Shown: positions 27,916-37,058 of the stretch, in pieces
How the letters are laid out: each line of letters begins with the position of its first letter
How positions within the stretch are numbered: the stretch's first letter is position 1
Assembly: GCF_005860795.2 (NCBI RefSeq)
Contig: NZ_CP058350.1
Span: forward strand, 808,001-872,000
Source: Peteryoungia desertarenae
GTDB taxonomy: Bacteria; Pseudomonadota; Alphaproteobacteria; Rhizobiales; Rhizobiaceae
Direction: 5' to 3'
DNA: 64,000 nucleotides
Notes under the pieces: generated by a model
What the model saw: only the letters and a program-made list of their open reading frames with translations
Database searches by the model: none
What the model was told of the DNA's origin: nothing
Translations under genes and position numbers: made by a program

Positions 27916-29100
27916 ATGGATCTGCATGCACCGCTCGGTCGGGAGCGAAAACAAGGTGGCGCAAAGCGCCGCTTTCGTGCGGCCCCCATGGCGACGTTCA
28001 CCGCCGCCATCCTGCTCCTGGGCTTCTCGACCTATACGGCATGGCAGCCACTTCCTCTTTCAGAAACGCCCCCCGTAACGCTTGCAGATGATCGCACCGC
28101 GTCCGCGACAGGCGAGATCGCCGGTGGCGAAGCAATCTTTGACGACAGCAGAATTCTTCAGACTGCCAGACCGCAAAGCGGTGCCAATGTCGAGCGCGTG
28201 GTGACCGATGACGGCAATGTCGTCACCACCTTCAAGCCCAATTCTCGAGACGGCAGCGGCCCCCTGCTAATCGACACCCGCGCCATCGGGCAGGATCCGC
28301 GTCTGGCAGCAAGGCCCAATGAGGATCTGCTGGAAGAAACCCCGGAGGGCCTCCTGCCCGTCGTCGCGGCGGACGGCTTGCGCCCGGTCGACCACTATGC
28401 CCGCCCTTGGTCCGGTGCACGGGGAGCACGTATTGCCATCGTTGTCGGCGGCATCGGCCTGAGCCAGACCGGCAGCCAGCGGGCTATCCGCGAACTTCCC
28501 GAAGACATCACGCTCGCTTTCGCTGCAACCGGCAACAGCCTGACGCGGTGGATGCAGGAGGCCAGGCAGAAAGGTCATGAAGTCCTGCTCCAGGTGCCGA
28601 TGGAGCCCTTCGATTACCCCGCCAATAATCCTGGTCGCGGAACGCTGCTGACCAGCGAAACCGATGCAGACAATCTCGCCAACCTCCACCAGGCCATGGC
28701 ACGGATGACCAATTATACCGGCATCATGAACTATATGGGCGGCAAGTTTCTCTCCAATGAGAAGGCGATGGACCCGGTCATGCGCGACATTGCCGACAGA
28801 GGCCTCTTGTTCCTCGATGACGGATCGACAGCCCGGAGCCTGACGGGCGGCTATGGCAAGGCGCTCGGCATGCCCTATGCCTTCGGCGACGTGTTGCTGG
28901 ACGGCCAGTTGAACCGCGAGGCGATCCTCAACAAACTCGACGAACTGGAGCGCATTGCCCGCCGCAACGGTCAGGCCATCGGAATAGCGTCTGCTTTTGA
29001 TGAATCGATTGACGCCATTGCCGAATGGCGCGATGAAGCAATCGCACGGGGCATCGAAATTGTCGGCGTGTCAGCCATTGCCACCGAAAACGAGCGCTGA
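27916..29100 (+). CDS. Divergent polysaccharide deacetylase family protein
   Basis: 394 residues. A basic N-terminus and one membrane anchor (about 25-42, [20 protein letters not shown]) are followed by a low-complexity linker. The divergent polysaccharide deacetylase (YibQ-type) fold runs from about 170: [87 protein letters not shown]. It probably acts on cell-wall or surface polysaccharide in the periplasm. The substrate is unknown. It is the usual neighbour of envC/ctpA and rppH in proteobacteria, though a terminator separates it from ctpA here. Confidence 0.9.
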   Translation: MDLHAPLGRERKQGGAKRRFRAAPMATFTAAILLLGFSTYTAWQPLPLSETPPVTLADDRTASATGEIAGGEAIFDDSRILQTARPQSGANVERVVTDDGNVVTTFKPNSRDGSGPLLIDTRAIGQDPRLAARPNEDLLEETPEGLLPVVAADGLRPVDHYARPWSGARGARIAIVVGGIGLSQTGSQRAIRELPEDITLAFAATGNSLTRWMQEARQKGHEVLLQVPMEPFDYPANNPGRGTLLTSETDADNLANLHQAMARMTNYTGIMNYMGGKFLSNEKAMDPVMRDIADRGLLFLDDGSTARSLTGGYGKALGMPYAFGDVLLDGQLNREAILNKLDELERIARRNGQAIGIASAFDESIDAIAEWRDEAIARGIEIVGVSAIATENER

Positions 29101-29108
29101 GGTCCTTC

Positions 29109-29648
29109 ATGTCCGATATGGTCACGCAGCCCAAAGTGAAGGCCGATGATCTGCCCTACCGTCCCTGCGTTGGCATCATGGTGCTGAATAGCGAAGGCAA
29201 GGTCTGGGCCGGTCGACGTATTCCCGAGGGCAATTCCGAATATGACGGCTCACCGCAGCTCTGGCAGATGCCGCAGGGAGGCATCGATCCGGGCGAGGCA
29301 CCCTTGCCGGCAGCTTTGCGCGAACTCTACGAAGAAACCGGCATGAAATCCGTCTCGCTGCTCGCAGAGGCGAGCCGCTGGATCAACTATGACCTGCCGA
29401 CCGAACTGATCGGGATCGGCCTGAAAGGCAAGTTTCGCGGTCAGACCCAGCGCTGGTTTGCCTTCCGCTTTGAAGGCGACGAAAGCGAAATCGCGATCAA
29501 CCCGCCGCCCGGCGCCCATGAAGCCGAATTTGATGCCTGGGAATGGAAGACGATGCAGGACCTGCCCGGCCTGATCGTGCCATTCAAGCGGGCGGTCTAT
29601 AAGCAGGTGGTTGCTGAATTCGCCCATCTTGCAGGTCCCGCTGACTGA
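29109..29648 (+). CDS. rppH: RNA pyrophosphohydrolase (Nudix)
   Basis: 179 residues. It starts at ATG 29109 with GAGGTCC upstream, 8 bases after the deacetylase. RppH hallmark motifs: [30 protein letters not shown], and the Nudix box [20 protein letters not shown] followed by TG. Removing pyrophosphate from 5'-triphosphate mRNA starts RNase E decay. The length matches alphaproteobacterial RppH/IalA proteins. It is convergent with the rhodanese gene (6-bp gap). Confidence 0.95.
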   Translation: MSDMVTQPKVKADDLPYRPCVGIMVLNSEGKVWAGRRIPEGNSEYDGSPQLWQMPQGGIDPGEAPLPAALRELYEETGMKSVSLLAEASRWINYDLPTELIGIGLKGKFRGQTQRWFAFRFEGDESEIAINPPPGAHEAEFDAWEWKTMQDLPGLIVPFKRAVYKQVVAEFAHLAGPAD

Positions 29649-29654
29649 AATCAG

Positions 29655-30071
29655 TCAAGAGTTCTGAGGCTTGGGCGAGCCGCTTTCGAAGGCAAAGCCC
29701 TCATCCGCCCAGCCGGTCATGCCGCCAATCATGACCTTGACCTTCCGTCCGAGCCGCGAAAGCCTCAGAGCCGCCCGATCCGTCCCGTTGCAATGCGGCC
29801 CGGCGCAATAGACGACGAACAGCATATCCGCCGGCCATTCGGCCATCTTCCGCTCGGTCATCTTGCCATGCGGCAGGTTGATCGCACCCGGCACATGTGC
29901 CCTCTCGAAAAGCTGCGGCCCGCGCACATCGAGAAGGACAAAGCCCGGATCACCGCTCTGAAGGGCGGAATGGACATCCCAGCAATCCGTCTCGAAGGCC
30001 AGCCGCCGGCTGTAATGTTCGGCAACAGACTGAGGATCGGCGGCGGGGATTTCTGTCACGGCATTCGTCAT
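29655..30071 (-). CDS. Rhodanese-like domain protein
   Basis: 138 residues from ATG 30071, preceded by AGGAGAGACAG on the minus strand. Single rhodanese domain: GFVLLDVRGPQLFERAHVPG, AINLPHGKM, and active-site loop VVYCAGPHCNGTDRAALRL with the catalytic Cys. The C-terminal MIGGMTGWADEGF is typical. It is a sulfurtransferase or a sulfur/redox sensor. It is divergent from ftrA across about 94 bp. This pairing recurs, as I recall, in proteobacteria and suggests the FtrA-type regulator controls it (inference). Confidence 0.88.
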   Translation of the reverse strand: MTNAVTEIPAADPQSVAEHYSRRLAFETDCWDVHSALQSGDPGFVLLDVRGPQLFERAHVPGAINLPHGKMTERKMAEWPADMLFVVYCAGPHCNGTDRAALRLSRLGRKVKVMIGGMTGWADEGFAFESGSPKPQNS

Positions 30072-30165
30072 CTGTCTCTCCTGTGAAGCAATAATCAGAT
30101 CTTGCCTTTTGTCCGGATCTGGCGAAACTGGCGAGATTGCCAAGATGCGTAAAGATCCTGCCAAC

Positions 30166-31146
30166 ATGACTGATCATTCGGAACTCACAGGCCCCCGGGT
30201 CGCAATTCTTGCCTATGATGGGCTTTGCACCTTCGAATTCGGCGTGGCACAGGAGGCCTTTGGCCTTGCCCGACCGGAAATGGGCAAGAACTGGTATCGT
30301 TGCCAGACCGTGGCTGTCGAGCAAGGACCCTTGAGAGCCGCCGGAGGCCTGAGGTTCACAACGGATGTGGGTCTGGACCAGCTGCAGCAGGCCGACCTGA
30401 TTGTAGTTCCCGGATGGCGCGGCATTGACGCGCCCGTTCCTGATCCACTGATAGAAGCCCTTCGGCAGGCCTCAAAGCGGGGCGCGCGGATCATGTCGCT
30501 GTGCTCCGGCATAACCGTGCTTGCAGCAAGCGGACTGCTGGATGGCCGCCGCGCCACCACCCACTGGCGCTATGCGGATGCCATCGCCACACGTTATCCA
30601 GCAATCAGTCTTGATCCTGATGTGCTCTATATCGATGAGGGGGAGGTGCTGACCGCAGCGGGTAGCGCAGCCGGTATCGATCTCTGCCTTCACGTTATCC
30701 GCCGGGATTTCGGCACGAAAGCCGCAAACAGCGTGGCCCGGCGATTGGTTGTGCCGCCCCATCGGGACGGAGGACAGGCGCAATTCATCGAACGACCGGT
30801 TGCCCGCGACGGCGAGACCGGGCGTCTGGGGCCGCTGATCGATTGGGTTCAGAGCAATCTCGATCGCCCGCTCGCCCTTGCGGAACTTGCAAACCGCGCC
30901 GGCATGAGTGAACGAACACTGCAACGGCGGATCCAGGAAATGACCGGTCAGTCGATCGGGGATTGGCTGATCGGCCTGAAGGTAAGCCATGCCTGCCACC
31001 TGCTTGCGGACCAGAAGAATGCTCCGCTCGAAGCGATTGCCGCTGCATCCGGCTTCGGAAGCGCCGCCACCATGCGCCACCATTTTCGAGCCCGTCTGGC
31101 CACCAGCCCCGGCGCCTATCGCCGGCGCTTTGCCGGCCTGCGTTGA
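30166..31146 (+). CDS. ftrA: Transcriptional regulator FtrA/GlxA family (DJ-1/PfpI + AraC HTH)
   Basis: About 326 residues from ATG 30166. ATG 30145 is an equally weak alternative. Residues about 8-175 are a DJ-1/PfpI-like domain (VAILAYDGLCTFEFGVAQEA, with the nucleophile-elbow region IMSLCSGITVLAASGLLDGR retaining Cys). Two AraC-type helix-turn-helix motifs follow (PLALAELANRAGMSERTLQR, APLEAIAAASGFGSAATMRH). The FEFG and RPEMG motifs match the FtrA subgroup. It is divergent from the rhodanese gene, its likely target. The effector is unknown. Confidence 0.9.
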   Translation: MTDHSELTGPRVAILAYDGLCTFEFGVAQEAFGLARPEMGKNWYRCQTVAVEQGPLRAAGGLRFTTDVGLDQLQQADLIVVPGWRGIDAPVPDPLIEALRQASKRGARIMSLCSGITVLAASGLLDGRRATTHWRYADAIATRYPAISLDPDVLYIDEGEVLTAAGSAAGIDLCLHVIRRDFGTKAANSVARRLVVPPHRDGGQAQFIERPVARDGETGRLGPLIDWVQSNLDRPLALAELANRAGMSERTLQRRIQEMTGQSIGDWLIGLKVSHACHLLADQKNAPLEAIAAASGFGSAATMRHHFRARLATSPGAYRRRFAGLR

Positions 31147-31254
31147 GGGGCGTCCGCTGGTCGACATGCCGGATTGCTCCTTGGTTTTTGCGCCAGTTCA
31201 CCCCCCCTCGGTCACTGCGTTGACATCTCTTCCACACGGGGGGAGAGCGGGGAC

Positions 31255-31438
31255 CTTTTCTCTCCCTTTGAGGGAGAGAATGGAATTTCAGCATCTTAGC
31301 CTTCGGCTAAGTGCTAGAAATTCCAAGTGAGGGGGAGATACCCCACCTAACTCATCGACCCCCTCATCGGCGAAATCTGAGGTTTAGCCTGTGGCTAAGC
31401 CCTCGATTTCGCTTCTTCTCCCTCCAAGGGAGAAGAGA
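31255..31438. repeat. Rhizobial intergenic palindromic repeat, copy A
   Basis: The first 85 bases are 81/85 identical to copy B. Order: stem CTCTCCC/GGGAGAG, then a long imperfect stem-loop built on TGGAATTTCAGCA ... TGCTAGAAATTCCA with inner CTTAGCC/GGCTAAG, then TGAGGGGG pairing with downstream CCCCCTCA, a second stem CGAAATC ... GATTTCG with inner TTTAGCC/GGCTAAG, and CTTCTCCC/GGGAGAAG. The design resembles RIME-type mosaic elements of rhizobia (recalled, not checked). Confidence 0.8.
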
Positions 31439-31535
31439 GGTCGAGCAAAATTCAATCTGGCAAAAAAACCATGGCCAATGTCCGGTCGGGTTTTGCCCTC
31501 CGGTTGCGGCCATGTTGGCCTTTGTCTTTCGTCTC

Positions 31536-31597
31536 GGACAGGGCGCCAGAAGCAACCTATCTAAGTAGTTTATGTGGCTCCTTCCGGCGCCCTGTTC
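31536..31597. repeat. Inverted repeat around a 28-bp loop
   Basis: GGACAGGGCGCCAGAAG (31536-31552) and CTTCCGGCGCCCTGTTC (31581-31597) are inverted copies with two mismatches. It is part of the hairpin-rich segment. No T-run or gene is adjacent. Confidence 0.65.
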
Positions 31598-31677
31598 GGT
31601 GTCTTTTCCATCGCAGTGTCTCGCTGCAGAGGCGGCGGTGACGGGACGATCATTTTCGATCCACCGTCGTCCGGGCG

Positions 31678-32052
31678 TGAGGGTCGGGTCCCGCCTGTCC
31701 TTGTGAGACAGGGCAAGAGCCTGGCCGGTCGGCCCGGGAGGTTCCCGCCGGATGTGCACCCCCGGCCGGACCCTCAGTCCCGGGGAGGCCCCTTGATCCT
31801 TGTCGGATCTTCAGAGCTCCCCGCCGTCTTGTCATCCGGCATTTGCGCCGGACGCCTCCTTGTGTGCCTCCCAGGCACGCCCCTTCTGATCAGGCAGGAA
31901 GATCAGGAACCGGCATCCGGGCCGGTTGTCCCTTCTTCCTGGCGAAGGGAGGGAGACCGTTGCGACGCCGTTATCTTGGACCTGCGACAGCCCTCCACCC
32001 CGGCACCGGCCCCGCCTCGCCGGACTTCGCAATGTCCGGTGTATCCGAGGGC
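31678..32052. other. Array of consecutive GC-rich hairpins (candidate structured RNA or nested palindromes)
   Basis: Successive stems: TGAGGGTC/GACCCTCA (31678/31769) enclosing CCTGTC/GACAGG (31694/31707); CGGGGAG/CTCCCCG (31781/31817) enclosing GATCC/GGATC (31795/31805); TCCGGC/GCCGGA (31835/31847); GTGCCT/AGGCAC (31864/31873); AACCGGC/GCCGGTT (31908/31921); TCCCTTC/GAAGGGA (31929/31944); GCCCTC/GAGGGC (31990/32047) enclosing CCGGAC/GTCCGG (32020/32034). No known RNA family recognised. Confidence 0.5.
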
Positions 32053-32235
32053 GGAACGGCACGAGTATGAGGCAGAGAAAACGGAGGGGGATGAAAATGG
32101 GGTATGGTGATTGGAAAGATTGGGGAATTTGGAGAATTCATCCCCCAAGCGAAGGCGAAACAGGCCCATTCACCCGCAGGGATTGAGGGGAATTGAGGAC
32201 GGCGCGCAATTCGATCACGAAAGTGTGATGAAGGT

Positions 32236-32421
32236 CTTTTCTCTCCCTTGGAGGGAGAGAATGGAATTTCAGCATCTTAGCCTATGGCTAAGTGCTAGAA
32301 ATTCCCAGTGAGGGGGAGATTCCTGCCCGCCTCACCACCCCCTCACCAACAAAATCAGAAGCTTAGCCCTGATCGGGCTAACTCTTCGATTTTGTAACCT
32401 CTCCCTCAAGGGGAGAGGGAA
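32236..32421. repeat. Rhizobial intergenic palindromic repeat, copy B
   Basis: Same plan as copy A, same orientation, about 0.98 kb away. The first 85 bases differ at 4 positions, two of them in the CTTAGCC/GGCTAAG loop. In the second stem the outer arms are CAAAATC/GATTTTG instead of CGAAATC/GATTTCG, a compensatory pair change that keeps pairing. GTGAGGGGG/CCCCCTCAC pairs perfectly. Confidence 0.8.
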
Positions 32422-32458
32422 GGTGCGCGAAGGACAGAGGGAAAGCAAGGGGCGCAGC

Positions 32459-32496
32459 AAAAAAGGCTCTGCAACATCCGCTGCAGAGCCTTTTGT
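32459..32496 (-). terminator. Rho-independent terminator of bfr
   Basis: On the minus strand, AAAAGGCTCTGCA (32494-32482) pairs with TGCAGAGCCTTTT (32473-32461) and ends in a T-run. It lies 16 bp after the bfr stop. Confidence 0.85.
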
Positions 32497-32512
32497 CACG
32501 AAACTGATTGGC

Positions 32513-32998
32513 TTATTCGGCGTCGTCGGCGGAGGCGGCGTTGAGGAGGCCGTATTTTTCTTCGCCGATGGTCGACAGAAGTTCGAGCTGGGTTTCGAGG
32601 AAGTCGATATGGCCTTCCTCGTCGGTCAGAAGCTCTTCGAAGATCTTCATCGTTACATAGTCGCCGGCCTGCTGACAGATTTCACGCGAGAGCTTGTAGG
32701 ACGTGCGCGCGTCATATTCGCCGGCGAGATCGGCTTCCAGCACTTCCTTGACATTCTGGCCGATACGCAGCGGAGCAACGGTCTGGAGGTTCGGATGGCC
32801 TTCGAGGAAGATGATGCGCGCGATGATCTTGTCTGCATGCTGCATTTCTTCGATCGATTCAGCCCGCTCCTTCTTGGCCAGCTTGATATAGCCCCAGTCT
32901 TCGAGAAGGCGATAGTGGAGCCAATACTGGTTGACTGCGCCAAGCTCCAGGAACAGCGCCTCATTCAGTCGCTCAATGACCTTTGCATCACCCTTCAT
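32513..32998 (-). CDS. bfr: Bacterioferritin
   Basis: 161 residues from ATG 32998 ([20 protein letters not shown]), the family start, with AGAGGATG upstream. It is a four-helix ferritin fold with ferroxidase ligands in the pattern E ([15 protein letters not shown]), E..H ([11 protein letters not shown]) and E..H ([16 protein letters not shown]), and a haem-ligand Met in the [19 protein letters not shown] region. It stores iron as 24-mers. An Irr-type box lies 70 bp upstream. The next gene upstream encodes its ferredoxin partner, which releases the iron. A strong terminator follows. Confidence 0.96.
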   Translation of the reverse strand: MKGDAKVIERLNEALFLELGAVNQYWLHYRLLEDWGYIKLAKKERAESIEEMQHADKIIARIIFLEGHPNLQTVAPLRIGQNVKEVLEADLAGEYDARTSYKLSREICQQAGDYVTMKIFEELLTDEEGHIDFLETQLELLSTIGEEKYGLLNAASADDAE

Positions 32999-33067
32999 GA
33001 CATACATCCTCTGCTTGTTTTGGTTGCAGGAACCATAGTGCGGCAACATCGTTCTGTCGAGATACTT

Positions 33068-33084
33068 TTTAGAAAGGTTCTAAG
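33068..33084 (-). promoter_or_regulatory. Irr-binding iron control element (ICE) upstream of bfr
   Basis: TTAGAA (33069-33074), AGG, TTCTAA (33078-33083) is a perfect palindrome matching the core of the rhizobial ICE motif (TTTAGAA-N3-TTCTAAA). It sits 70 bp before the bfr start. Irr binds this motif when haem/iron is low and represses iron-storage genes. Confidence 0.75.
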
Positions 33085-33233
33085 TTTTTGGGAAGCCATC
33101 GAGCGTGGCCGATTGCGAAGTCTCAAACGGTGACTGGTTGACGCAGGAAAGGGTGGGATATCTGAAGCAAGCCCAGACGACTGCTTGCCGCGATCACTGG
33201 CGGGCCAAAAACGAATGGTGATGGGAGAGAAAA

Positions 33234-33557
33234 TCAGCCAGCTGCGCGACGGGATTCGAGCATCGCCTTGCGACGCTCGGCAATTTCCGCATTCTGCTCC
33301 GCGTGAAAACGCTTCAGACGTTCGATGAAATCCACGACTTCAGCCGTCTCTGTCTCGCGATTGGCGTGATAGGCTTCCGTGGTGCGCACAATCAGGTCGA
33401 CCACATTCGGGAAACAGCCACAGCAACGGCCACGCTTGTTCATCGCGTGGTAGACCTTGGCAGGAACGATCAGCTGCCAACAGTCCTCATCGAGCATCTC
33501 GTTGATGACCGCCTTGATCTCTTTGTCCGTGATGTAATTGCAGCTGCAGACCAGCAT
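33234..33557 (-). CDS. bfd: Bacterioferritin-associated ferredoxin ([2Fe-2S])
   Basis: 107 residues from ATG 33557 (MLVCSCNYITDKEIKAVINE), the usual Bfd start. ATG 33572 would add MVDAF. The cluster ligands are C4 and C6 of VCSCN and the CCGC group (GRCCGCFPNVVDLIV). Bfd reduces bacterioferritin to mobilise iron. The C-terminus is longer than in E. coli Bfd (64 residues), with a charged helix (FIERLKRFHAEQNAEIAERR), as in other rhizobia. TTGACA at 33624-33619 may be its -35. Confidence 0.88.
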   Translation of the reverse strand: MLVCSCNYITDKEIKAVINEMLDEDCWQLIVPAKVYHAMNKRGRCCGCFPNVVDLIVRTTEAYHANRETETAEVVDFIERLKRFHAEQNAEIAERRKAMLESRRAAG

Positions 33558-33659
33558 GAACGCATCAACCATGAAACATGAATTCTTATGTCCTCTTTTT
33601 GCTAAACACGATGGCATTTGTCAAGAAAAATAGGAGCCGACCCCTACCCCATTTTAGGT

Positions 33660-36600
33660 CTAGTGAAAGTTTCGCCCCTTGGGCAAAAGTGCGGCCATGG
33701 CAGTGCGCCGGGGATGACCGGCAGGGACTGGTGCGGCAAGACCCGGCGGAGGCTTGACCATCGGCGCCTTGCCCTGTCGCTGATCGACACCCGGCCGGCG
33801 CACTTCGTCCGCATGGGCAAGCACATCGAAATGCTTGAGATCACGGGTCAACAGCCCCAGACGGGCCGTGGCATCGACAATGTGTTCGGCAACGACATGA
33901 ATGACGCCATGCGCCTTTTGCAGACGCCCACGAATGGCAACCAGACGTGCGCCCATGACAACAGGCCGGTAGCGCTCGAAGGTCTTGGGCCAGACAATGA
34001 TATTGGCGGTACCGGTTTCATCCTCGATGGTCATGAAGATAACGCCCTTGGCAGAGCCCGGCCTTTGCCGCACAAGCACCAGGCCTGCGAGCTGGACGGT
34101 CTGACCATGGCTTAGATCTTCGAGATCAGCAGAGGATTTCAGTCCGGCGCGGCGCATGTCGGGTCTGAGGAAGCTCAAGGGATGGGCCTTGAGCGAGAAG
34201 GTCAATGTTCGGTAGTCACTCAAGACCTCCTCCCCCGGCAGCATGCGCGGCAGATCCATTTCCGCCTCGTCCTGCAAGGCCTCGGTCGCAACCTGCTCAA
34301 ACAGCGGGAGGACTTCCACGGCCTGCTGGCCATCGAGCGCCTGTGCCGCCCAAAGCGCATCGCGTCGGCTAAGCCCAAGGGAAGAGAAGCAATCGGCATC
34401 GGCGAGCTTTTCGATGACGGCGCGGGAGAGCCGCGTGCGCAGCCAGAGATCACGTACGGAATCATAGCCCTTGCCGCGCGCCGCAATCAGAACCTTCAGA
34501 TCGGCCTCTTTCAGCCCCTTGATCTGGCGAAAGCCGAGACGCACGGCTTTCTTCGTGAGGATGACATTGCCCATGCTGCGATGGCGCGATGCAATCCGCG
34601 CCGGATCGAAGACGGGTCTGCCTGCGGCATCGTCTTCATCGGCTTCCAGCTCATTGTCCCAGGTCGAATGATTGATATCCACCGGTCGGATGTCGACGCC
34701 ATGTTCGCGGGCATCGCGCACAAGCTGGGCCGGAGCATAAAAGCCCATGGGCTGGGAATTGAGCAGGGCGGCACAGAAGATATCCGGATAATAGGTCTTG
34801 AACCAGCAGGAGACATAGACGAGGAGCGCAAAGGAGGCCGCATGGCTTTCCGGAAAGCCATATTCGCCAAAACCTTCGATCTGGCTGAAGCAGCGGGCGG
34901 CGAACTCGGCATCATAACCCTTTTGGACCATGCCTTCGATCATGCGCTTCTGAAAGCTTGAAACCTGGCCAGTGCGCCGGAAGGTTGCCATGGCGCGACG
35001 CAGCTGATCGGCTTCCGCCGGCGTGAAGCCGGCTGCCGTGATCGCGATCTGCATGGCCTGTTCCTGAAAGAGCGGCACGCCAAGCGTGCGCTTCAGGACG
35101 GTTTCGAGTTCCGGTCCCGGATAGGTGATGGGACGCCCGGCCCGCTGATCCTCGCGACGCTTGAGATAGGGATGGACCATATTGCCCTGGATCGGGCCGG
35201 GACGCACGATCGCCACCTCGATCACCAGATCATAGAAGATGCGGGGCTTCAGCCTTGGCAGCATGCTCATCTGCGCCCGGCTTTCGATCTGGAAGACGCC
35301 GATCGTATCGGCCCGGCAGATCATGTCATAGACGGCATCCTGCTGGTCCTCGTTGATGGAAGCCAGCGTTTCATCGCGATCATAATGCAGGCTGAGCATT
35401 CGAAGCGCCTTGGCAAGGCAGGTCAGCATGCCAAGCGCCAGCACATCGATCTTCAGGATCTTCAGCGTGTCGAGATCGTCCTTGTCCCACTCGACCATGT
35501 AACGGCCATCGGCGGTGTTCATGATCGGCACCACCTCGTCCAGCCGGTCGCTCGTGATGACGAAGCCGCCGACATGTTGCGACAGATGGCGGGGAAAGCC
35601 CTGCAGCAGCTGGGCATAATCCATCACCCGCCTTGTGGTCGGATCCTTGAGATCGAGGCCGGCGGCCCGCGCCTGCTCCTCGGTGAAGTCGCTGGTCCAC
35701 CAGCCCCAGATGGAGCCGGCCAGCGCCGATTGCACATCCTCAGACAGACCGAAGGCCTTGGCCACCTCGCGGCCCGCCGAGCGCGCCCGGTAGCTGATGA
35801 CGGCGGCGGTGAGCGCTGCATGTTCGCGCCCATAGGCGCGGTAGATGAACTGGATCACCTCTTCACGCCTTTCATGCTCGAAATCGACATCGATATCCGG
35901 CGGTTCGTCACGCTCGGTCGAGATGAAGCGGTCAAAGAGGAGGGTCGTTCGCTCCGGATTGACCTCGGTAATGCCCAGACAATAGCAGACGGCGGAATTG
36001 GCCGCCGAACCCCGGCCCTGGCAGAGGATATTTTCCGACCGGGCATGGCAGACAATGCGGTGCACCGTCAGGAAATAGGGCTCGTAACGTTTGTCCGCGA
36101 TCAGCTTCAGCTCGTAATCGAGGAGCTTCAGCACTTTTTCGGGAATGCCCTGCGGAAAGCGGCGGTTGGCCCCTTCATAGGTGAGTCGACGCAGCGCGAG
36201 AGCCGACGGCTCGCCATCGACGCTTTCCTCCGGATACTGGTGGGACAGCTCATCCAGCGAGAAAGTGAGCCGGCGAAAGAAATGGGCATTATTGGCAATT
36301 GCCTCGGGATAATCCTTCGTCAACCGTGCCATTTCGCGCGGCGTCTTCATGTGGCGCTCGCCATGGGCCTCAAGGCGAAAACCGGCTTCTGCAACCGGAA
36401 CATGCTCACGGATCGCCACCAGCACATCGGCGAGAGGCTTGCGCTCGGGCTCGTGATAGCGCGCATCATTGGTGGCAATCAGCGGCAGGCCGAAACGGCT
36501 GGCGATCAGCGCCAGTTCGGCAAAGCTCTTGCGGTCAAACCCGTCATGGCGCGGCACCAGGGCCAGGTGCAGCTGGCTTTTCGATGACATACCGGATGGC

Positions 36601-37058
36601 GTGCAAAACCGCTCGGCAAGCGGCGCAAGACGCCGTGAGAAATCATCGACCGCCACCGGCCCGGCCAGGCTTGGCGGCATGACGACAAAGAGAAGATCCT
36701 CAGCCCAGTCAAAGAGATCCGCCTGATAGAGCGTACAGACCCCCTTGGCCGAGCGCAGATTGCCGGCGCTGAGCAAGCGGCAGAGATGACCCCAGCCGCG
36801 CCGGTTGACCGGATAGGCGAGAAGCTCCGGTGTCTCGTCGGCAAAGACGAGACGGGCACCGGGGCGAAAGGCAAGGCCGTTGAGCTTGGCCGAGGCATGC
36901 AGGCGCACAACACCGGCAACCGTATTGCGATCGGCAAGACCGATGCCGGACAAGCCCAGCGACAGGGCCGTTCGCACCAGATCCTCGGCATGGGAGGCAC
37001 CTTCGAGAAAGGAGAAATTGCTTTTGAGACCGATCTCGAAGAATTCGGGCGTACTCAT
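33660..37058 (-). CDS. dnaE2: Error-prone DNA polymerase DnaE2
   Basis: 1132 residues. N-terminal PHP domain ([34 protein letters not shown]). The C-family polymerase palm has [20 protein letters not shown], carrying catalytic Asp residues, and [20 protein letters not shown]. The OB-fold sits near the C-terminus ([35 protein letters not shown]). The proofreading exonuclease and the beta-clamp/tau regions of DnaE1 are reduced. It performs translesion synthesis after DNA damage together with ImuA and ImuB. Its start overlaps the imuB stop by 4 bp, so the three genes form one SOS transcript. Confidence 0.96.
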   Translation of the reverse strand: MSTPEFFEIGLKSNFSFLEGASHAEDLVRTALSLGLSGIGLADRNTVAGVVRLHASAKLNGLAFRPGARLVFADETPELLAYPVNRRGWGHLCRLLSAGNLRSAKGVCTLYQADLFDWAEDLLFVVMPPSLAGPVAVDDFSRRLAPLAERFCTPSGMSSKSQLHLALVPRHDGFDRKSFAELALIASRFGLPLIATNDARYHEPERKPLADVLVAIREHVPVAEAGFRLEAHGERHMKTPREMARLTKDYPEAIANNAHFFRRLTFSLDELSHQYPEESVDGEPSALALRRLTYEGANRRFPQGIPEKVLKLLDYELKLIADKRYEPYFLTVHRIVCHARSENILCQGRGSAANSAVCYCLGITEVNPERTTLLFDRFISTERDEPPDIDVDFEHERREEVIQFIYRAYGREHAALTAAVISYRARSAGREVAKAFGLSEDVQSALAGSIWGWWTSDFTEEQARAAGLDLKDPTTRRVMDYAQLLQGFPRHLSQHVGGFVITSDRLDEVVPIMNTADGRYMVEWDKDDLDTLKILKIDVLALGMLTCLAKALRMLSLHYDRDETLASINEDQQDAVYDMICRADTIGVFQIESRAQMSMLPRLKPRIFYDLVIEVAIVRPGPIQGNMVHPYLKRREDQRAGRPITYPGPELETVLKRTLGVPLFQEQAMQIAITAAGFTPAEADQLRRAMATFRRTGQVSSFQKRMIEGMVQKGYDAEFAARCFSQIEGFGEYGFPESHAASFALLVYVSCWFKTYYPDIFCAALLNSQPMGFYAPAQLVRDAREHGVDIRPVDINHSTWDNELEADEDDAAGRPVFDPARIASRHRSMGNVILTKKAVRLGFRQIKGLKEADLKVLIAARGKGYDSVRDLWLRTRLSRAVIEKLADADCFSSLGLSRRDALWAAQALDGQQAVEVLPLFEQVATEALQDEAEMDLPRMLPGEEVLSDYRTLTFSLKAHPLSFLRPDMRRAGLKSSADLEDLSHGQTVQLAGLVLVRQRPGSAKGVIFMTIEDETGTANIIVWPKTFERYRPVVMGARLVAIRGRLQKAHGVIHVVAEHIVDATARLGLLTRDLKHFDVLAHADEVRRPGVDQRQGKAPMVKPPPGLAAPVPAGHPRRTAMAALLPKGRNFH

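Larger units (their letters stand above)
31147..32512. other. 1.37-kb gene-free region built of palindromic repeats and hairpins
   Basis: Between ftrA and bfr. It contains two copies of a ~185-bp palindromic repeat (31255-31438 and 32236-32421), an intervening hairpin-rich segment (31439-32235), and the bfr terminator (32459-32496). Open frames here, including one of 178 codons at 31574-32110, have low-complexity Pro/Arg/Gly composition, no ribosome site and no recognisable domain. I regard them as by-products of GC-rich palindromes. Confidence 0.75.

Noticed and set aside
31574..32110. 178-codon open frame in the hairpin-rich region
   Set aside because: Pro/Arg/Gly-rich product explained by palindromic GC-rich DNA; no ribosome site, no motif. 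It could be revisited if the block proves to be expressed.
35172..36587. 471-codon open frame on the plus strand
   Set aside because: It lies inside dnaE2 on the opposite strand; the translation is His/Asp-rich with no family resemblance.
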